From Danxiaibacter sp048498555 (lineage in GTDB: Bacteria; Bacteroidota; Bacteroidia; Chitinophagales; Chitinophagaceae), in assembly GCA_048498555.1 (NCBI GenBank), contig JBEHXT010000010.1:1-64000 (forward strand): DNA of 64,000 nt, given 5' to 3'. The notes beneath the pieces were generated by a model, which made no database searches, was not told the origin of the DNA, and saw only the letters and a list, made by a program, of their open reading frames with translations. The position numbers and the translations under genes are program-made. Shown piece after piece: positions 9,547 through 20,304 of this stretch (position 1 is the stretch's first letter; the number at the start of each line of letters is the position of its first letter).

Positions 9547-9562
9547 GATTGTCTGTTTTGAT

Positions 9563-11065
9563 CTAGTAACCGCTGTTTTGCGTGAGTTTATTATTAATCA
9601 GCAATTCGTTGCTTGGAATAGGAAACAACGCTTCGTAATCGCTAAAAATATAATCCGTGTTTGAGTAAGGAATCCCCTGTCTTGTAACAGTAGGATTGGC
9701 CTTTTCTTTGGCGGCATAAGTATTCAGAAAAGTAGTAAGCTGGGCAGGTGTCATCGTTCTTTTTAAATCAAACCATCTCCAGTTTTCAAAAGCAAGTTCT
9801 ACCCTTCTTTCATGTGCAACCTTTTGCCTGAAGTCCTGCTGATTTAACCCTGATAAATCGCCAAGCCCTGCCCTGTTCCTTACCGCGTTAAGGTAGCCAT
9901 AGGCAGCAGAAGAAGGCCCACTTTGTTCGTTTAATGCTTCAGCCAGCATTAGCAACACATCAGCATATCTTAACACAGGCCAGTTATCATCTGTACGCCC
10001 ATAGATAGAATGTGTATGATCATATTTTTTTATGTAAGGCACAGTATCACCGGTTACAGGGCTTTTAAAGTCAAGGCCAACAGATGCATCCTTTCTTTTA
10101 TCATCAGCTTCATAAGCATTAATGATATCATGGGTTGGAATGTTCCATCCTCCGGGATTACTTTGCGGCCAACCAGTAACAGCACCTGCAGACAACCTTG
10201 GTGCAAAGGTATAAATGAAACTGCTCCATTCACCTAAGTCATTCCCACCCTGGTATTGAATTTCAAAAATAGATTCAGGGCCATTCTTCTTCTGCGTATC
10301 AAATACATCTGCGTAATTTGGCACAAGGCTGTAACCCAGGTTAAGCACTTGATTAAGTGTGGTCACTGCATCAGCATATTGTTTCTTTGTCAAATACATT
10401 TTTCCCAGCAATGTAAGCGCAGCGCCTTTAGTTGCCCGGCCAATATTTGCAGCAGAATATGATACAGGCAAGGACGCCGCAGCATCTTTAAGATCTGCTT
10501 CTATCTGTGCGTATACCTTATCCTGTGGTTCCCTTAGATAGCTCCAAGCTTCTGATGGCTGATTCAGTGGCTTTGTAATCAAAATCACATCACCGAAGTA
10601 TTGCGTAAGTTCAAAATAAAGATAGGCCCGTATAAATTTCAGTTGTCCTCCATTCACGGCCTTAACAGAATCTGTAATGTCCGCAGCATCCATTTTTACC
10701 AGCGTGTTGTTGATATTGTAGATGGCATTGTAATGGCTGATGTACATGGAGTTAATATTAACGCTGCCGGAATTAAGCGTATAAAACTCGAATGCCTCAA
10801 TCCTGTCTGCCTGCCCACGGTCTGAGGGATTAAAATCAATGGTTGTATTATCAGAAGGCAATTCGTTAAATGTCCATTGATTATTGGCAATGCCTTGCAG
10901 CGTTCCATACACACCATTAACGGCCTGCTCAACCTGCTTCTGATCCTGGTAAAACAGATCTGTACTTACTTTGGTTGGATCAGTTTTATCGAGATATTCT
11001 TTCTTACACGATACCAGGGAGCCGATAACTGTTATCGCAATTATGTTGATAAGGATGATTTTCAT
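9563..11065 (-). CDS. SusD/RagB-family glycan-binding lipoprotein
   Basis: 500 residues. A lipoprotein signal peptide with lipobox VSC puts the acylated cysteine at residue 20. The N-terminal KEYLDKTDPTKVSTDLFY and TPR-rich body, and the C-terminal half with RYADVLLMLAEALNE, YLNAVRNRAGLG and FENWRWFDLKRT, are diagnostic of SusD/RagB. These proteins sit on the outer membrane as lids on a SusC transporter and capture oligosaccharides. The gene lies 11 bp downstream of the SusC gene and 16 bp upstream of the GH39-like gene, forming a compact PUL operon. Confidence 0.96.
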   Translation of the reverse strand: MKIILINIIAITVIGSLVSCKKEYLDKTDPTKVSTDLFYQDQKQVEQAVNGVYGTLQGIANNQWTFNELPSDNTTIDFNPSDRGQADRIEAFEFYTLNSGSVNINSMYISHYNAIYNINNTLVKMDAADITDSVKAVNGGQLKFIRAYLYFELTQYFGDVILITKPLNQPSEAWSYLREPQDKVYAQIEADLKDAAASLPVSYSAANIGRATKGAALTLLGKMYLTKKQYADAVTTLNQVLNLGYSLVPNYADVFDTQKKNGPESIFEIQYQGGNDLGEWSSFIYTFAPRLSAGAVTGWPQSNPGGWNIPTHDIINAYEADDKRKDASVGLDFKSPVTGDTVPYIKKYDHTHSIYGRTDDNWPVLRYADVLLMLAEALNEQSGPSSAAYGYLNAVRNRAGLGDLSGLNQQDFRQKVAHERRVELAFENWRWFDLKRTMTPAQLTTFLNTYAAKEKANPTVTRQGIPYSNTDYIFSDYEALFPIPSNELLINNKLTQNSGY

Positions 11066-11076
11066 TTGTAGTTCTT

Positions 11077-14000
11077 TTAAAAGTTGAAATTGAGGCCGAA
11101 GGTGAATGTTCTTGCCAGAGGATATGATTCATCATCCAATCCGGGATTAATACCGCCCCTGTTATTTACTTCAGGATTAGCGCCGGGATAATTGGTAAAC
11201 AACAGGAAGTTATCTACGCTTGCATACACACGCAGGCTTTTGAAAGGCAGCTTAGATTTGTTTAATGTGTAGCCTAAACTTATGTTTTTAACCCACAGAT
11301 GGCTTCCGCTGTAAACATACCTTGAATTGCTTTCGCGTTCCCATTTCCAGGTATTGGTTGTTGCATATTTTCCTGATCCGGGGTTTTGCTCTGAACGCCA
11401 GCGCAGCTTGCTTTCCTCAAGTACATTAAACACACCATCCATGTTCATAGTAGAAGCTTCAATAACCCTGTAAATATCGTAGCCGCTGGCACCATTCAAC
11501 AGGATACTCAGATCAAAATTCTTATAATCTCCACCAACGGTTAATCCATATGTGAACTTTGGCCATGGATTACCAATCTCTACCATGTCTTTTGTATCAT
11601 AAGAAATAACGCCGTCTCCATCTGCATCTAAATATTTATATACGCCGGGGATGGCGCCGTCCTGCTTGGGTGATTTATCAATTTCGGCCTGGTTTTGGAA
11701 GATGCCCAGCATTTTAAATCCGTACAACATACCGATTGGCCTTCCTACTCTTGATATGTTATATCCGCCATAAAAATCACCATTGAGTATCTGGTCGTTG
11801 TTGCCGCGGATCTCGAGTACTTTGTTTTTATTGATGGAAACATTTGCATTTGCCCATAAGCCTACTTTGTTCACTTTTGTCCTGTATCGTGTTGAAAATT
11901 CAAAGCCTTTATTCTGCACCTTTCCAACATTGGACAGATAAGTAGTAAAGCCAGAGATAGAAGGTACCTGTATCGGCAACAACATATCGCTTGTTATCTT
12001 GTTATAAAACTCCGCAGTAAAAGATAGTTTATCGTGGAAGAATGCAAAATCCAAACCGAGATCAAGTTGTTTTGACTTTTCCCAACCAAGTGACGGGTTA
12101 GCCAAAGAAGTTACAATTTGCCCGCGTGCAAGGTTATTACCAAAAATATAATTGTTATTGCTCATGAAGGCCAGGCTTGAATAATTACCAATATTGTTAT
12201 TACCGGTAATACCCCAGCTACCTCTTAGTTTAAGATCTGAGAGCCATGAAACATGAGACATAAATTTCTCGTTAATCATACGCCATCCTGCGGAGAAAGC
12301 AGGGAAGTTTCCATATTTATTTTGTTCTCCAAACCTCGAACTTCCCTCTCTACGGAAAGTTCCGGAAAGCAGGTATTTGTCAGCAAACGCATAGTTGATA
12401 CGCCCAAACACGGCATTCGTGCTCCATCCATACTCAGATGAACCGGCAGATTTAAGAGCCGCAGAATTAAGGTATGGCGTAAGGTCATTAGGGAACTGGC
12501 TACCATTACCATTAAGGCTTTTAGTAGTTTCTTCCTGTGCAGTGTAACCAACCAATACATTGATCCGGTGTTCACCAAAATTATTGCTGTAAGTGAGTAA
12601 CTGGTCAGCTGAATAATTGCGTGTATTCAATGCCTGGTCTGATTCACTGGCATCTCTTGGAGGCGGCGCATTTTCACCAGCCATAAATGAAGGAACATAT
12701 TGTTTGTAGGTTACATAGTTGAGGAGTGCGCTTGCTGAAGTTTTGAATTTAAAATTACGCAGAAAGCTTATCTCTACAAAGCCGTTTGACAACAACTGCC
12801 CTGTCTCCTGGCGCGTTTTTATTTCTTTTAAACTTTGAAGAGGATTAGGGAAACCAAATATACCATCATGTCCGCCAATGTAGGCGTTATATGAACCATC
12901 TTCATTATAAACTGGCGCACGAGGGTCCATGATAAGTGAAGAGCCAACGATATTGTCACGCCCTTCAGTTGCATTGGCAAAATTGTTAGTGGCATAAGAG
13001 CCATTTACCTTCAACCCCATACTGATGAAGTCGTTCACTTTCCCATCGATATTGGCGCGTACAGAAAGGTTATCAAATTTTGTGTTTGTTAGTATACCTT
13101 GCTGACCTACATAGCCTGCAGAAAGTAATGAGTGAAAGTTATTATTGCCCTGTGATAGTGTTACATTATAGTTTTGAAAAGGTGCGTTATTGTTAAGAAT
13201 TGCATCATACCAATTGGTAGAAATTTTTGTTTGCTCGGGATAGCGGAAGTCAAGTGGCACTTCATCAATGGATGGTTCCCTCTGTTCAAAGTAGCGAATC
13301 TTATCCATGAAAATATCTTTCTTAAACTGGGCAAAATCCTGCCCGTTCAGCACTTTCGTTTTTCTGGATGAAGGAATATTCTGAATGCCATAGTTAGCAG
13401 TTACATTCAAAGAGGCCTGGCCGGACTTTGCATTTTTTGTAGTGATTAAAACCACACCGTTCGATCCTCTTGCACCATAAATTGCAGTTGAAACCGCGTC
13501 TTTAAGGATAGAGATGTTGTCTATATCATTGGGATTAATATTTTGGCCAAGTTGATTTCCAATCGGAAATCCATCTACTACATACAGTGGCTGGCTACCT
13601 GCGCCCAGTGAGCCGAGCCCTCTTACATTTATTTCAAATTCACCTCCGGGGCGGCCTGTAGGCTGCCTTACAGAAACACCGGGTGCCTGCCCAACCAGTA
13701 AACGTCCGGGGTTTGCCACCGGAACATCTTTGGTTACAGAAAGATCTATACTGGCAACAGAACCTGTTACATCTTTCTTTCGTTGAGAGCCATACCCTAT
13801 CACTACTACATCACTCAGTACATTTACATCTCTCTTTAATGAAACATCAATATTATTACCAGCATTCACCTGAAGTTCCAGCGTTGTATAACCTACATAG
13901 CTTACTGTCAGCGTTGCAGCGTTAGCGGCAATCGCAATACTGAATTTTCCGGAAGCATCAGAAGTTACTCTTTTAGATGAGCCTTTTACAGCAACATTAA

Positions 14001-14190
14001 CGCCCTGCATGGTGGCGCCATTTTCATCTTTTATAACACCGGAAACTACTGACGATTGAGCCAGTGCCACATGGCCGGAACATAACATCAGGCATACTGC
14101 AATGGCTGTAGTTAACAATTTAAACCGGAGCCGAAAAAAGTGGAGTGGATAGGCATAAAGCAGTCCCTTCAAGGGGTGAAGTTTCTTCAT
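11077..14190 (-). CDS. SusC/RagA-family TonB-dependent outer-membrane transporter
   Basis: 1037 residues from the ATG at 14190 (the frame is open 16 codons further). The signal peptide ends near ALAQS. Domains in order: CarbopepD-regulatory-like beta sandwich (VSGVIKDENGATMQGVNVAVKG), TonB-dependent plug with VPVANPGRLLVGQAPGV, YVVDGFPIG and ISILKDAVSTAIYGARGSNG, then a ~800-residue beta barrel ending in the aromatic RTFTFGLNFNF motif. It imports glycan fragments delivered by the SusD partner, energised by TonB. It heads the minus-strand PUL operon and diverges from a second SusC gene across a 1.2-kb gap. Confidence 0.97.
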   Translation of the reverse strand: MKKLHPLKGLLYAYPLHFFRLRFKLLTTAIAVCLMLCSGHVALAQSSVVSGVIKDENGATMQGVNVAVKGSSKRVTSDASGKFSIAIAANAATLTVSYVGYTTLELQVNAGNNIDVSLKRDVNVLSDVVVIGYGSQRKKDVTGSVASIDLSVTKDVPVANPGRLLVGQAPGVSVRQPTGRPGGEFEINVRGLGSLGAGSQPLYVVDGFPIGNQLGQNINPNDIDNISILKDAVSTAIYGARGSNGVVLITTKNAKSGQASLNVTANYGIQNIPSSRKTKVLNGQDFAQFKKDIFMDKIRYFEQREPSIDEVPLDFRYPEQTKISTNWYDAILNNNAPFQNYNVTLSQGNNNFHSLLSAGYVGQQGILTNTKFDNLSVRANIDGKVNDFISMGLKVNGSYATNNFANATEGRDNIVGSSLIMDPRAPVYNEDGSYNAYIGGHDGIFGFPNPLQSLKEIKTRQETGQLLSNGFVEISFLRNFKFKTSASALLNYVTYKQYVPSFMAGENAPPPRDASESDQALNTRNYSADQLLTYSNNFGEHRINVLVGYTAQEETTKSLNGNGSQFPNDLTPYLNSAALKSAGSSEYGWSTNAVFGRINYAFADKYLLSGTFRREGSSRFGEQNKYGNFPAFSAGWRMINEKFMSHVSWLSDLKLRGSWGITGNNNIGNYSSLAFMSNNNYIFGNNLARGQIVTSLANPSLGWEKSKQLDLGLDFAFFHDKLSFTAEFYNKITSDMLLPIQVPSISGFTTYLSNVGKVQNKGFEFSTRYRTKVNKVGLWANANVSINKNKVLEIRGNNDQILNGDFYGGYNISRVGRPIGMLYGFKMLGIFQNQAEIDKSPKQDGAIPGVYKYLDADGDGVISYDTKDMVEIGNPWPKFTYGLTVGGDYKNFDLSILLNGASGYDIYRVIEASTMNMDGVFNVLEESKLRWRSEQNPGSGKYATTNTWKWERESNSRYVYSGSHLWVKNISLGYTLNKSKLPFKSLRVYASVDNFLLFTNYPGANPEVNNRGGINPGLDDESYPLARTFTFGLNFNF

Positions 14191-15406
14191 ACTAAAGCAA
14201 TTTAATTTTGATCTCACCAAATTATTATGCTTTACCATTGAAGGAAATATCTAATCTGCTCTTTCAACTATCATTTTTGATATTAATTGTTTTTTGGACT
14301 GATATTAATTTTACATCAACTACGTTCCAGAAAATCGTCCACTCATTTCTTAATACCCTCTGTAAGCCTTACTGTTAAAGGATTAGCCGAGCATGGATGA
14401 TTTATCTATTTAACGTTTCGGGCTGCATACTATCCTGTACTATCCTGCACTATCGTGCACTATCCTGTATGTATTTTTTGCTTACAGGCATCTGTTTTTT
14501 TACAGTATTTCGCTTTGTAAATAGCAGGTTATTTTATGCAGAAGCAAGCTATCAACTCACTAATATTTACAGAGAGAATTAAAGATGCTTCGTATGGAAT
14601 ATGTGTTATTTTATTGTCGCTATTTATGCCTTGCAAAATGTAAACTGAGGGCTTGATAAACATCACGCTTTTTTAACCATCACATTTCTGCAAAGCGCTT
14701 CATTAAACGCACAGTTTAAGAATGAAAAACCCAAAGCTTATTTGTAACACAAAATTGTTTCCTACATCACATTGCATGTTACAATGTTCGCCATGCATCG
14801 CTATGTAAATACGCAAGCGTTTTTTCTCCGATGGTGTGTACATCTATCGCGCCGTTGTTCATTAAAAATTGTACACATAACAAGAAATGTCTCAACGCTT
14901 ACCGTCTTGCAGACATGTGAAGTGAGCGCACGTAACATCTGGATATTGATTTGACAAAATGATCTTCATCAAGTTTGACTGCCTTTGGTGTTCGTTTAAC
15001 CGAAGCTATCGCGTCTTTTTTCTGAATTGAGTTAAATCGGGAAGCCAGGGTTTATGCACCTGAAGATTAGGATGCCTTAATAAATCCTTAAGCAAAATAG
15101 CATCACTATCGGTTAAAAAAGCTGTAGTCTTTGGTTTATATGAACAGGTAAATTGTATAGGTAATCCGTTATAAACCAAAATTATCAAAAATGAACCAAA
15201 GACCAAGATTGCTGCTTTACGTGCTGGCGCTGATACGCCCGGCATCTTCTCCCCCATTATGCTACAGCAAGAATAGTAGCAGGACAAACAGAACTATAAC
15301 CAACATACTCCAAAGGACTTTAGCGGGCGCAGCCTTAATACCTATGGGCAGTATGTCAACTTATAGTTTTCAAAATTTATTTATTTAACTCAACCAGGCA
15401 AACATT
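14191..15406. other. Long gene-free region between divergent susC genes
   Basis: About 1.2 kb without a convincing gene on either strand; short frames near 14400 and 15006-15287 have no recognisable protein character. It holds a 10-bp tandem repeat (14429-14470) and small inverted repeats such as TTTGT-aac-ACAAA at 14741-14753 and CATTG-N7-CAATG at 14770-14786. It must contain promoters for both SusC operons. I could not find a clean TAnnTTTG box. Confidence 0.6.
14429..14470. repeat. 10-bp tandem repeat, four copies
   Basis: Four direct copies of ACTATCCTGT-like decamers with changes at two positions (C/G and T/C), exactly one helical turn apart. They lie in the regulatory region between the divergent susC genes, about 240 bp upstream of the minus-strand susC start. 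Confidence 0.85.
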
Positions 15407-18400
15407 ATGAAACAATTAAATGCATTATTAGTTTTTGTGTTTTTACTGGTCGCTGCAATTCCGCCAGTCTTTGCACAAAGCCCAAGGGTTTCGGGTAAGG
15501 TTTTGGATGCTAAAGGCAAGCCTGTTCCATTTGCAAGTGTTGCCATTAAGGGTAAAACCGGAGGAACCACATCTGATGCTGATGGCGCATATAGCCTCGC
15601 CGTTCCCGAAGGATCCAATACGCTTGTTTTCTCTTTTGTTGGTTTCGAAACACAAGAGGTAAAAATTGCCGGAAGTTCAACTGTTAATATTACTCTGCGA
15701 GAAAAGGGAAGTGACCTCACCGATGTTATAGTAACGGCGCTGGGTATTGAAAAAAGCAAAAAATCGCTGCAATATTCAGTCACCCAGGTTGCTGGAGAAA
15801 ACTTAACGCAGGCGCGTGAAATCAGTATTGGAAATGCGCTTGAAGGAAGAGTTGCTGGTGTTAACGTATCAAAAACAGCATCAGGCCCCGGTGGCTCTAC
15901 GCGTGTTGTAATTCGCGGAGCGAAGACGCTTGGATCTACATTAAATCAACCGCTGTATGTGGTGGACGGAGTTCCTATAGACAATTCCAACCAGGGGCAG
16001 GCAGGTGTATGGGGCGGCGCCGATCAGGGCGACGCTTTAAACAGTATTAACCCGGATGACATTGCTTCTATGTCCGTACTGAAAGGCGCCAGTGCAGCAG
16101 CTCTTTATGGCTCACGCGCAGCCAATGGCGTTATTCTTATTACAACAAAAAAGGGCTCAAGCCGTAAGGGGCTTGGCATTGAATTTAATTCCAACTATGT
16201 TTTGGAGAATGTACAGAACATGACGGATTTTCAACAAACGCACGGCAACGGCGGCTATGTGGGAACAACGCTACAAAACTCGGTTGCCAAAAAAGCTGAA
16301 TCTATAGAAGATGCATGGAACAATGGCTGGGGGCTGAATGGATGGGGCCCCAAATTAGATGGCAGCAATGTAGTGCAGTTTGACGGTGTTACGAGGGCCT
16401 ATTCTAATAAAGGTGATAATTGGTCCCGCTTCTATAAAACAGGACATCAGTTCACAAACTCCATTGCCTTTACCGGCGGAAGTGAAACACAAAACTTCCG
16501 GCTTTCAGTTGCCAATCTGAACAGCGACGGTGTTTTCCCTAACTCCGGTTTCAACAGAACAAACATTACTTTATCTACCAATTCCAAATTTGGAAAGAAA
16601 TTTACTGTTACTTCAAGAATCTTATATTCAAACGAGAAAACGAAAAACAGACCTAACCTTTCTGATGCTCCGGGTAATGCGAACCTGGCCGTATTTTATA
16701 CACCGAACGATGTTGATTTGCGCGATATGATTGGAGACCCCAATAAACCAGGCGCTGTTCCATCAGCCGAGATGCAGGCAGCAAAAGGCATCACCATTTT
16801 CGACAAAAAATCTCCGGGAGAAGAATTCCAGGTTAACTATAATCTTTGGACACAAAATCCATTCTGGGCAGCCAATCAATTCAAAAACAGCGATGTTCGC
16901 GATCGTGTTATTGCCAGTGGTATTGCGCGATACGACATCACTAGCTTCCTTTATATGCAGGGGCAGGCAGGAATGGACTGGTACACTTTAAGAGGTACAC
17001 ATTTAACTCCCCAGGGTACGGGCTATGCTCGCGGAGGAAGTATGTCTGAGAGCGAAACGCGAATAAGAGAAATGAATTTTGAGTACAGAATAGGTTACGA
17101 TAAAACGTTTAATGACTTTGGTGTTGGTGCGTTTGTGGGTGGAAACCTGATGCGTCGCACCAATGAAAATATGTCACTTAATGGAAACGGTTTTAATACA
17201 CCTTTTCTTGCGGCTATCAGCAACGCTAAACAACATGATTATAGCTATGGCTATGGAGAAAGAGGTATCAACTCCCTGTTTGGATCGGTTGAGTTATCCT
17301 ACAAGAATTATCTATTCGTGACGGGAACAGCAAGAAAGGACTGGTTCTCTGTTTTGAACCCAGCGAGTAATAGCATAGTATATCCTTCCGTGGGTGGAAG
17401 CTTTGTATTTACAGATGCCTTCAAAATTTTTCCGCAATGGTTGAATTATGGCAAATTAAGACTCGCATGGGGCCAGGTGGGTAATACAGAATCCGTGCAG
17501 CCTTATCAAACCTCAATAACCTATGGAGCCAACCAGACACACATGGGCATTCCTATAGGCGGACTTACCTCGGGCAATAATTTACCGAATCCAAACTTGA
17601 AACCTTTTACGTCAACCGAAACTGAATATGGATTGGAAGCCAGGTTCTTTAATAACAGATTGGGATTGGATTTTGCTTACTATAACCAGACAACTACAAA
17701 TGACATCCTGGATGCTCTTATCTCCCAGTCTTCCGGATTTGGAACAACGTCTGTTAACGTTGGTAAATTAACTAACAAGGGTGTGGAAGTGTTGCTTACT
17801 GTTACACCCGTAAGAACATCTTCACTAACCTGGGATATCTCGCTGAATTTTGCAAAAAACAATAGTAACGTTGTTTCACTGATCAACGATCAAAAAGAAC
17901 TGGTTGTTGACCCCAATACTGCGGAGCCAAGAACGCGAACTGTAATGATTAAACAAATCGTTGGCAGTCCGTATGGCATGATAACAGGTGTAAGCCAATT
18001 GCGTGATCCTGCAACCGGTTTACGTGTTTATGATTCAAGCGGCACCCCTTTAACTGATGGAAGCTACAAGGTATTAGGCAATGGTGTACCTAATTTCACC
18101 GGTGGTATAAACAACTCTGTAACGTGGAAAAATATCAATCTTTCTTTCCTGATTGATTTCAAATCGGGAGGAGATCTTTATTCCGGTACAAATGTGAGAA
18201 TGACAGAAGCTGGTTTTACCAAGCAAACATTGCAGGGACGCGCGGGAGAATCACCGCTCACAATAAATGGCGTAATCCAGAATGGAAGCGACCCTAATGG
18301 CAATCCGGTATACAAACCATTCACCAAAACGCTGGCGCCGGGTGAGGCCAATAATTACTGGCAGCAACTGGGCGAAAGAGCACAGGAAAACTTTGTTTAC

Positions 18401-18646
18401 GATGCCTCTTTCATTAAGTTAAGGCAACTTACTTTGGGGTATACTTTGCCAGGCAAATATGTTCGTAACACACCTATCAAAAGTATAATGCTTTCTTTTG
18501 TGGCACGTAACCTGTTCGTGTTATACAAGAACACACCGAACATTGATCCTGAGTCATCTTATCAAAGTGGCAATAACCAGGGCCTTGATTATTTCGGCAT
18601 GCCTGCAAGCCGCACGTTCGGCTTCAACTTGAGAGCTACTTTTTAA
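15407..18646 (+). CDS. SusC/RagA-family TonB-dependent outer-membrane transporter (second pair)
   Basis: 1079 residues from ATG 15407. The signal peptide ends near PVFAQS. A CarbopepD-regulatory-like domain (VSGKVLDAKGKPVPFASVAIKG) is followed by a TonB plug (GNALEGRVAGVNVSKTASGP, YVVDGVPIDN, MSVLKGASAAALYGSRAANG) and a barrel ending RTFGFNLRATF. It belongs to the SusC subgroup that pairs with SusD-like_2 lipoproteins, which fits the gene 19 bp downstream. No glycosidase follows. The pair instead converges on the haloperoxidase/FG-GAP operon, so the imported ligand may not be a classical polysaccharide. Confidence 0.97.
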   Translation: MKQLNALLVFVFLLVAAIPPVFAQSPRVSGKVLDAKGKPVPFASVAIKGKTGGTTSDADGAYSLAVPEGSNTLVFSFVGFETQEVKIAGSSTVNITLREKGSDLTDVIVTALGIEKSKKSLQYSVTQVAGENLTQAREISIGNALEGRVAGVNVSKTASGPGGSTRVVIRGAKTLGSTLNQPLYVVDGVPIDNSNQGQAGVWGGADQGDALNSINPDDIASMSVLKGASAAALYGSRAANGVILITTKKGSSRKGLGIEFNSNYVLENVQNMTDFQQTHGNGGYVGTTLQNSVAKKAESIEDAWNNGWGLNGWGPKLDGSNVVQFDGVTRAYSNKGDNWSRFYKTGHQFTNSIAFTGGSETQNFRLSVANLNSDGVFPNSGFNRTNITLSTNSKFGKKFTVTSRILYSNEKTKNRPNLSDAPGNANLAVFYTPNDVDLRDMIGDPNKPGAVPSAEMQAAKGITIFDKKSPGEEFQVNYNLWTQNPFWAANQFKNSDVRDRVIASGIARYDITSFLYMQGQAGMDWYTLRGTHLTPQGTGYARGGSMSESETRIREMNFEYRIGYDKTFNDFGVGAFVGGNLMRRTNENMSLNGNGFNTPFLAAISNAKQHDYSYGYGERGINSLFGSVELSYKNYLFVTGTARKDWFSVLNPASNSIVYPSVGGSFVFTDAFKIFPQWLNYGKLRLAWGQVGNTESVQPYQTSITYGANQTHMGIPIGGLTSGNNLPNPNLKPFTSTETEYGLEARFFNNRLGLDFAYYNQTTTNDILDALISQSSGFGTTSVNVGKLTNKGVEVLLTVTPVRTSSLTWDISLNFAKNNSNVVSLINDQKELVVDPNTAEPRTRTVMIKQIVGSPYGMITGVSQLRDPATGLRVYDSSGTPLTDGSYKVLGNGVPNFTGGINNSVTWKNINLSFLIDFKSGGDLYSGTNVRMTEAGFTKQTLQGRAGESPLTINGVIQNGSDPNGNPVYKPFTKTLAPGEANNYWQQLGERAQENFVYDASFIKLRQLTLGYTLPGKYVRNTPIKSIMLSFVARNLFVLYKNTPNIDPESSYQSGNNQGLDYFGMPASRTFGFNLRATF

Positions 18647-18665
18647 CTACTAATCAGTAAAAATT

Positions 18666-20279
18666 ATGAACTATTTACGCAAATTAATATATAGTACAAC
18701 CTTCGGGATGATACTTGTTAGCAGCTGCAACAAGGATAACCTCAAGGATCTTAACGTAAATCCGCAGGCAGCAAGCACCATTGATGTAAATTTTTTGTTT
18801 ACATCCGTACAGCTCGGGGTAGCATCTGGTGGATCACAGGGAGATAACCGTTACATTGACTGGAGAACAAACATAGGCATAGCCTCTACTACCATACAGT
18901 CATTTGCTTCTATTGGCGGCATTGCGAATAACGGTGATAAATATCAGGAACAAAATGCCGAAAGCTACACGGCCCCATGGGACTTCATCTACAAAGACCT
19001 AAGAAATGTAGGCGAAATTCTACGGCAAACAGGCCCCGGTGGCTTTGCAGAAGGCAAAAACAATAACACAAAACAAGCTGCAAGAATACTACGGGCATTT
19101 TGCTTTCATCGCCTTACAGACTATTACGGCAGAGTTCCATATTCTCAAGCTGCACAAGCACAGGAAGGAACGTTTTTTCCTGAATACGATAAACAAAAGG
19201 ATATTTACCTGGACTTATTGAAAGAGCTGGATGAAGCCTCTTCATCATTTTCTACCGACGCAGATCCGGGTTTTGCTGGCGCGGACCTTTATTACAAGGG
19301 TGATATTTCCAAATGGAAAAAATGGGGTTACTCGCTTATGTTGCGGTTGGCCATGCGTATTTCAACTGTAGATGCTACTGACGCCAATACCTATGTGACA
19401 AAAGCCATAGCCGGTGGAGTATTCCAAAGCAACCTGGACAATGTAATTGTTCCTATGGCAGTGGGCCCCAGCCAATGGGTAAACCAGAATGGAATTTCAC
19501 GCGCATTGATGCCCGGAGATGGTGGTGAAATTTCAACCGACTTTTTAAGTAAGACCCTGATTAATTTTATGAAGGGCTCTAACACAGCATCAACTGCTGA
19601 TGACGATCCAAGATTGATGATCCTCAGCGGTGGTATTTATTCCTGGACCAGCGCGAACAATTACACTCCAACAAACGTTGATCCACTTGGCCAAAAGGGC
19701 ATGCCAAATGGCAATGACATTAACATGCTTAAGGTTATTGAAAACAATCCCAATCTTGATCCTGCTGCAACATATTCAAGAATGAATCCGCATCTCTTAG
19801 ATCTGGATGAGCCTTATATGCTGATGAATTATGGAGAAGTGGAACTGCTGTTGGCAGAAGCAGCGCAAAAAGGTATTGGGGGACTAACCGCTGCCTCAGC
19901 AGCAACCCATTACAATGCAGGTGTAAAAGCATCTATGCAGATGTATATTATTAATGATCCGTCTTTCCTGGTTTCAGATGCGGCTGTAAATACTTATCTG
20001 GCTGCTCATCCGTATGGAGTTGAAAAACCTGCGCTTGAAATGATAGGCAATCAGTATTGGATTAACCATTTCATGAACTGGTGGGAAGCCTGGTCCAATT
20101 GGAGAAGAACCGGTTATCCGGTATTGGTACCAACCAATTATCCTGGTAATGTAACCGGAGGAACCATCTTCCAAAAATTGAAATATCCCAGCTCGGAAGT
20201 AGCCGGAAATCCAAAATTCTCCGGTGCAAGCGCCAACGACTATACAACTAAAGTTTGGTGGGCGGGCGGTCCGGAATAA
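18666..20279 (+). CDS. SusD-like (SusD-like_2 type) outer-membrane lipoprotein
   Basis: 537 residues. The lipoprotein signal peptide has Cys21 after VSS. The N-terminal CNKDNLKDLNVNPQAASTIDVNFLFTS and later KGDISKWKKWGYSLMLRLAMR and NYGEVELLLAEAA are characteristic of the SusD-like_2 group. It is predicted to be a surface ligand-binding partner of the SusC encoded immediately upstream. The operon ends at a strong terminator 26 bp after the stop. Confidence 0.94.
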   Translation: MNYLRKLIYSTTFGMILVSSCNKDNLKDLNVNPQAASTIDVNFLFTSVQLGVASGGSQGDNRYIDWRTNIGIASTTIQSFASIGGIANNGDKYQEQNAESYTAPWDFIYKDLRNVGEILRQTGPGGFAEGKNNNTKQAARILRAFCFHRLTDYYGRVPYSQAAQAQEGTFFPEYDKQKDIYLDLLKELDEASSSFSTDADPGFAGADLYYKGDISKWKKWGYSLMLRLAMRISTVDATDANTYVTKAIAGGVFQSNLDNVIVPMAVGPSQWVNQNGISRALMPGDGGEISTDFLSKTLINFMKGSNTASTADDDPRLMILSGGIYSWTSANNYTPTNVDPLGQKGMPNGNDINMLKVIENNPNLDPAATYSRMNPHLLDLDEPYMLMNYGEVELLLAEAAQKGIGGLTAASAATHYNAGVKASMQMYIINDPSFLVSDAAVNTYLAAHPYGVEKPALEMIGNQYWINHFMNWWEAWSNWRRTGYPVLVPTNYPGNVTGGTIFQKLKYPSSEVAGNPKFSGASANDYTTKVWWAGGPE

Positions 20280-20304
20280 TTGACTTATTCAAGTTGTAAA
20301 TAAT

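Noticed and set aside
14429..14470. 10-bp repeats considered as a CRISPR remnant or iteron origin
   Set aside because: Units are too short and contiguous for CRISPR. No Rep gene, AT-rich unwinding region or DnaA-box cluster is visible for an origin.
15006..15388. Short frames on both strands between the susC genes
   Set aside because: No start context, no family resemblance, atypical composition, and the two frames overlap in opposite directions.
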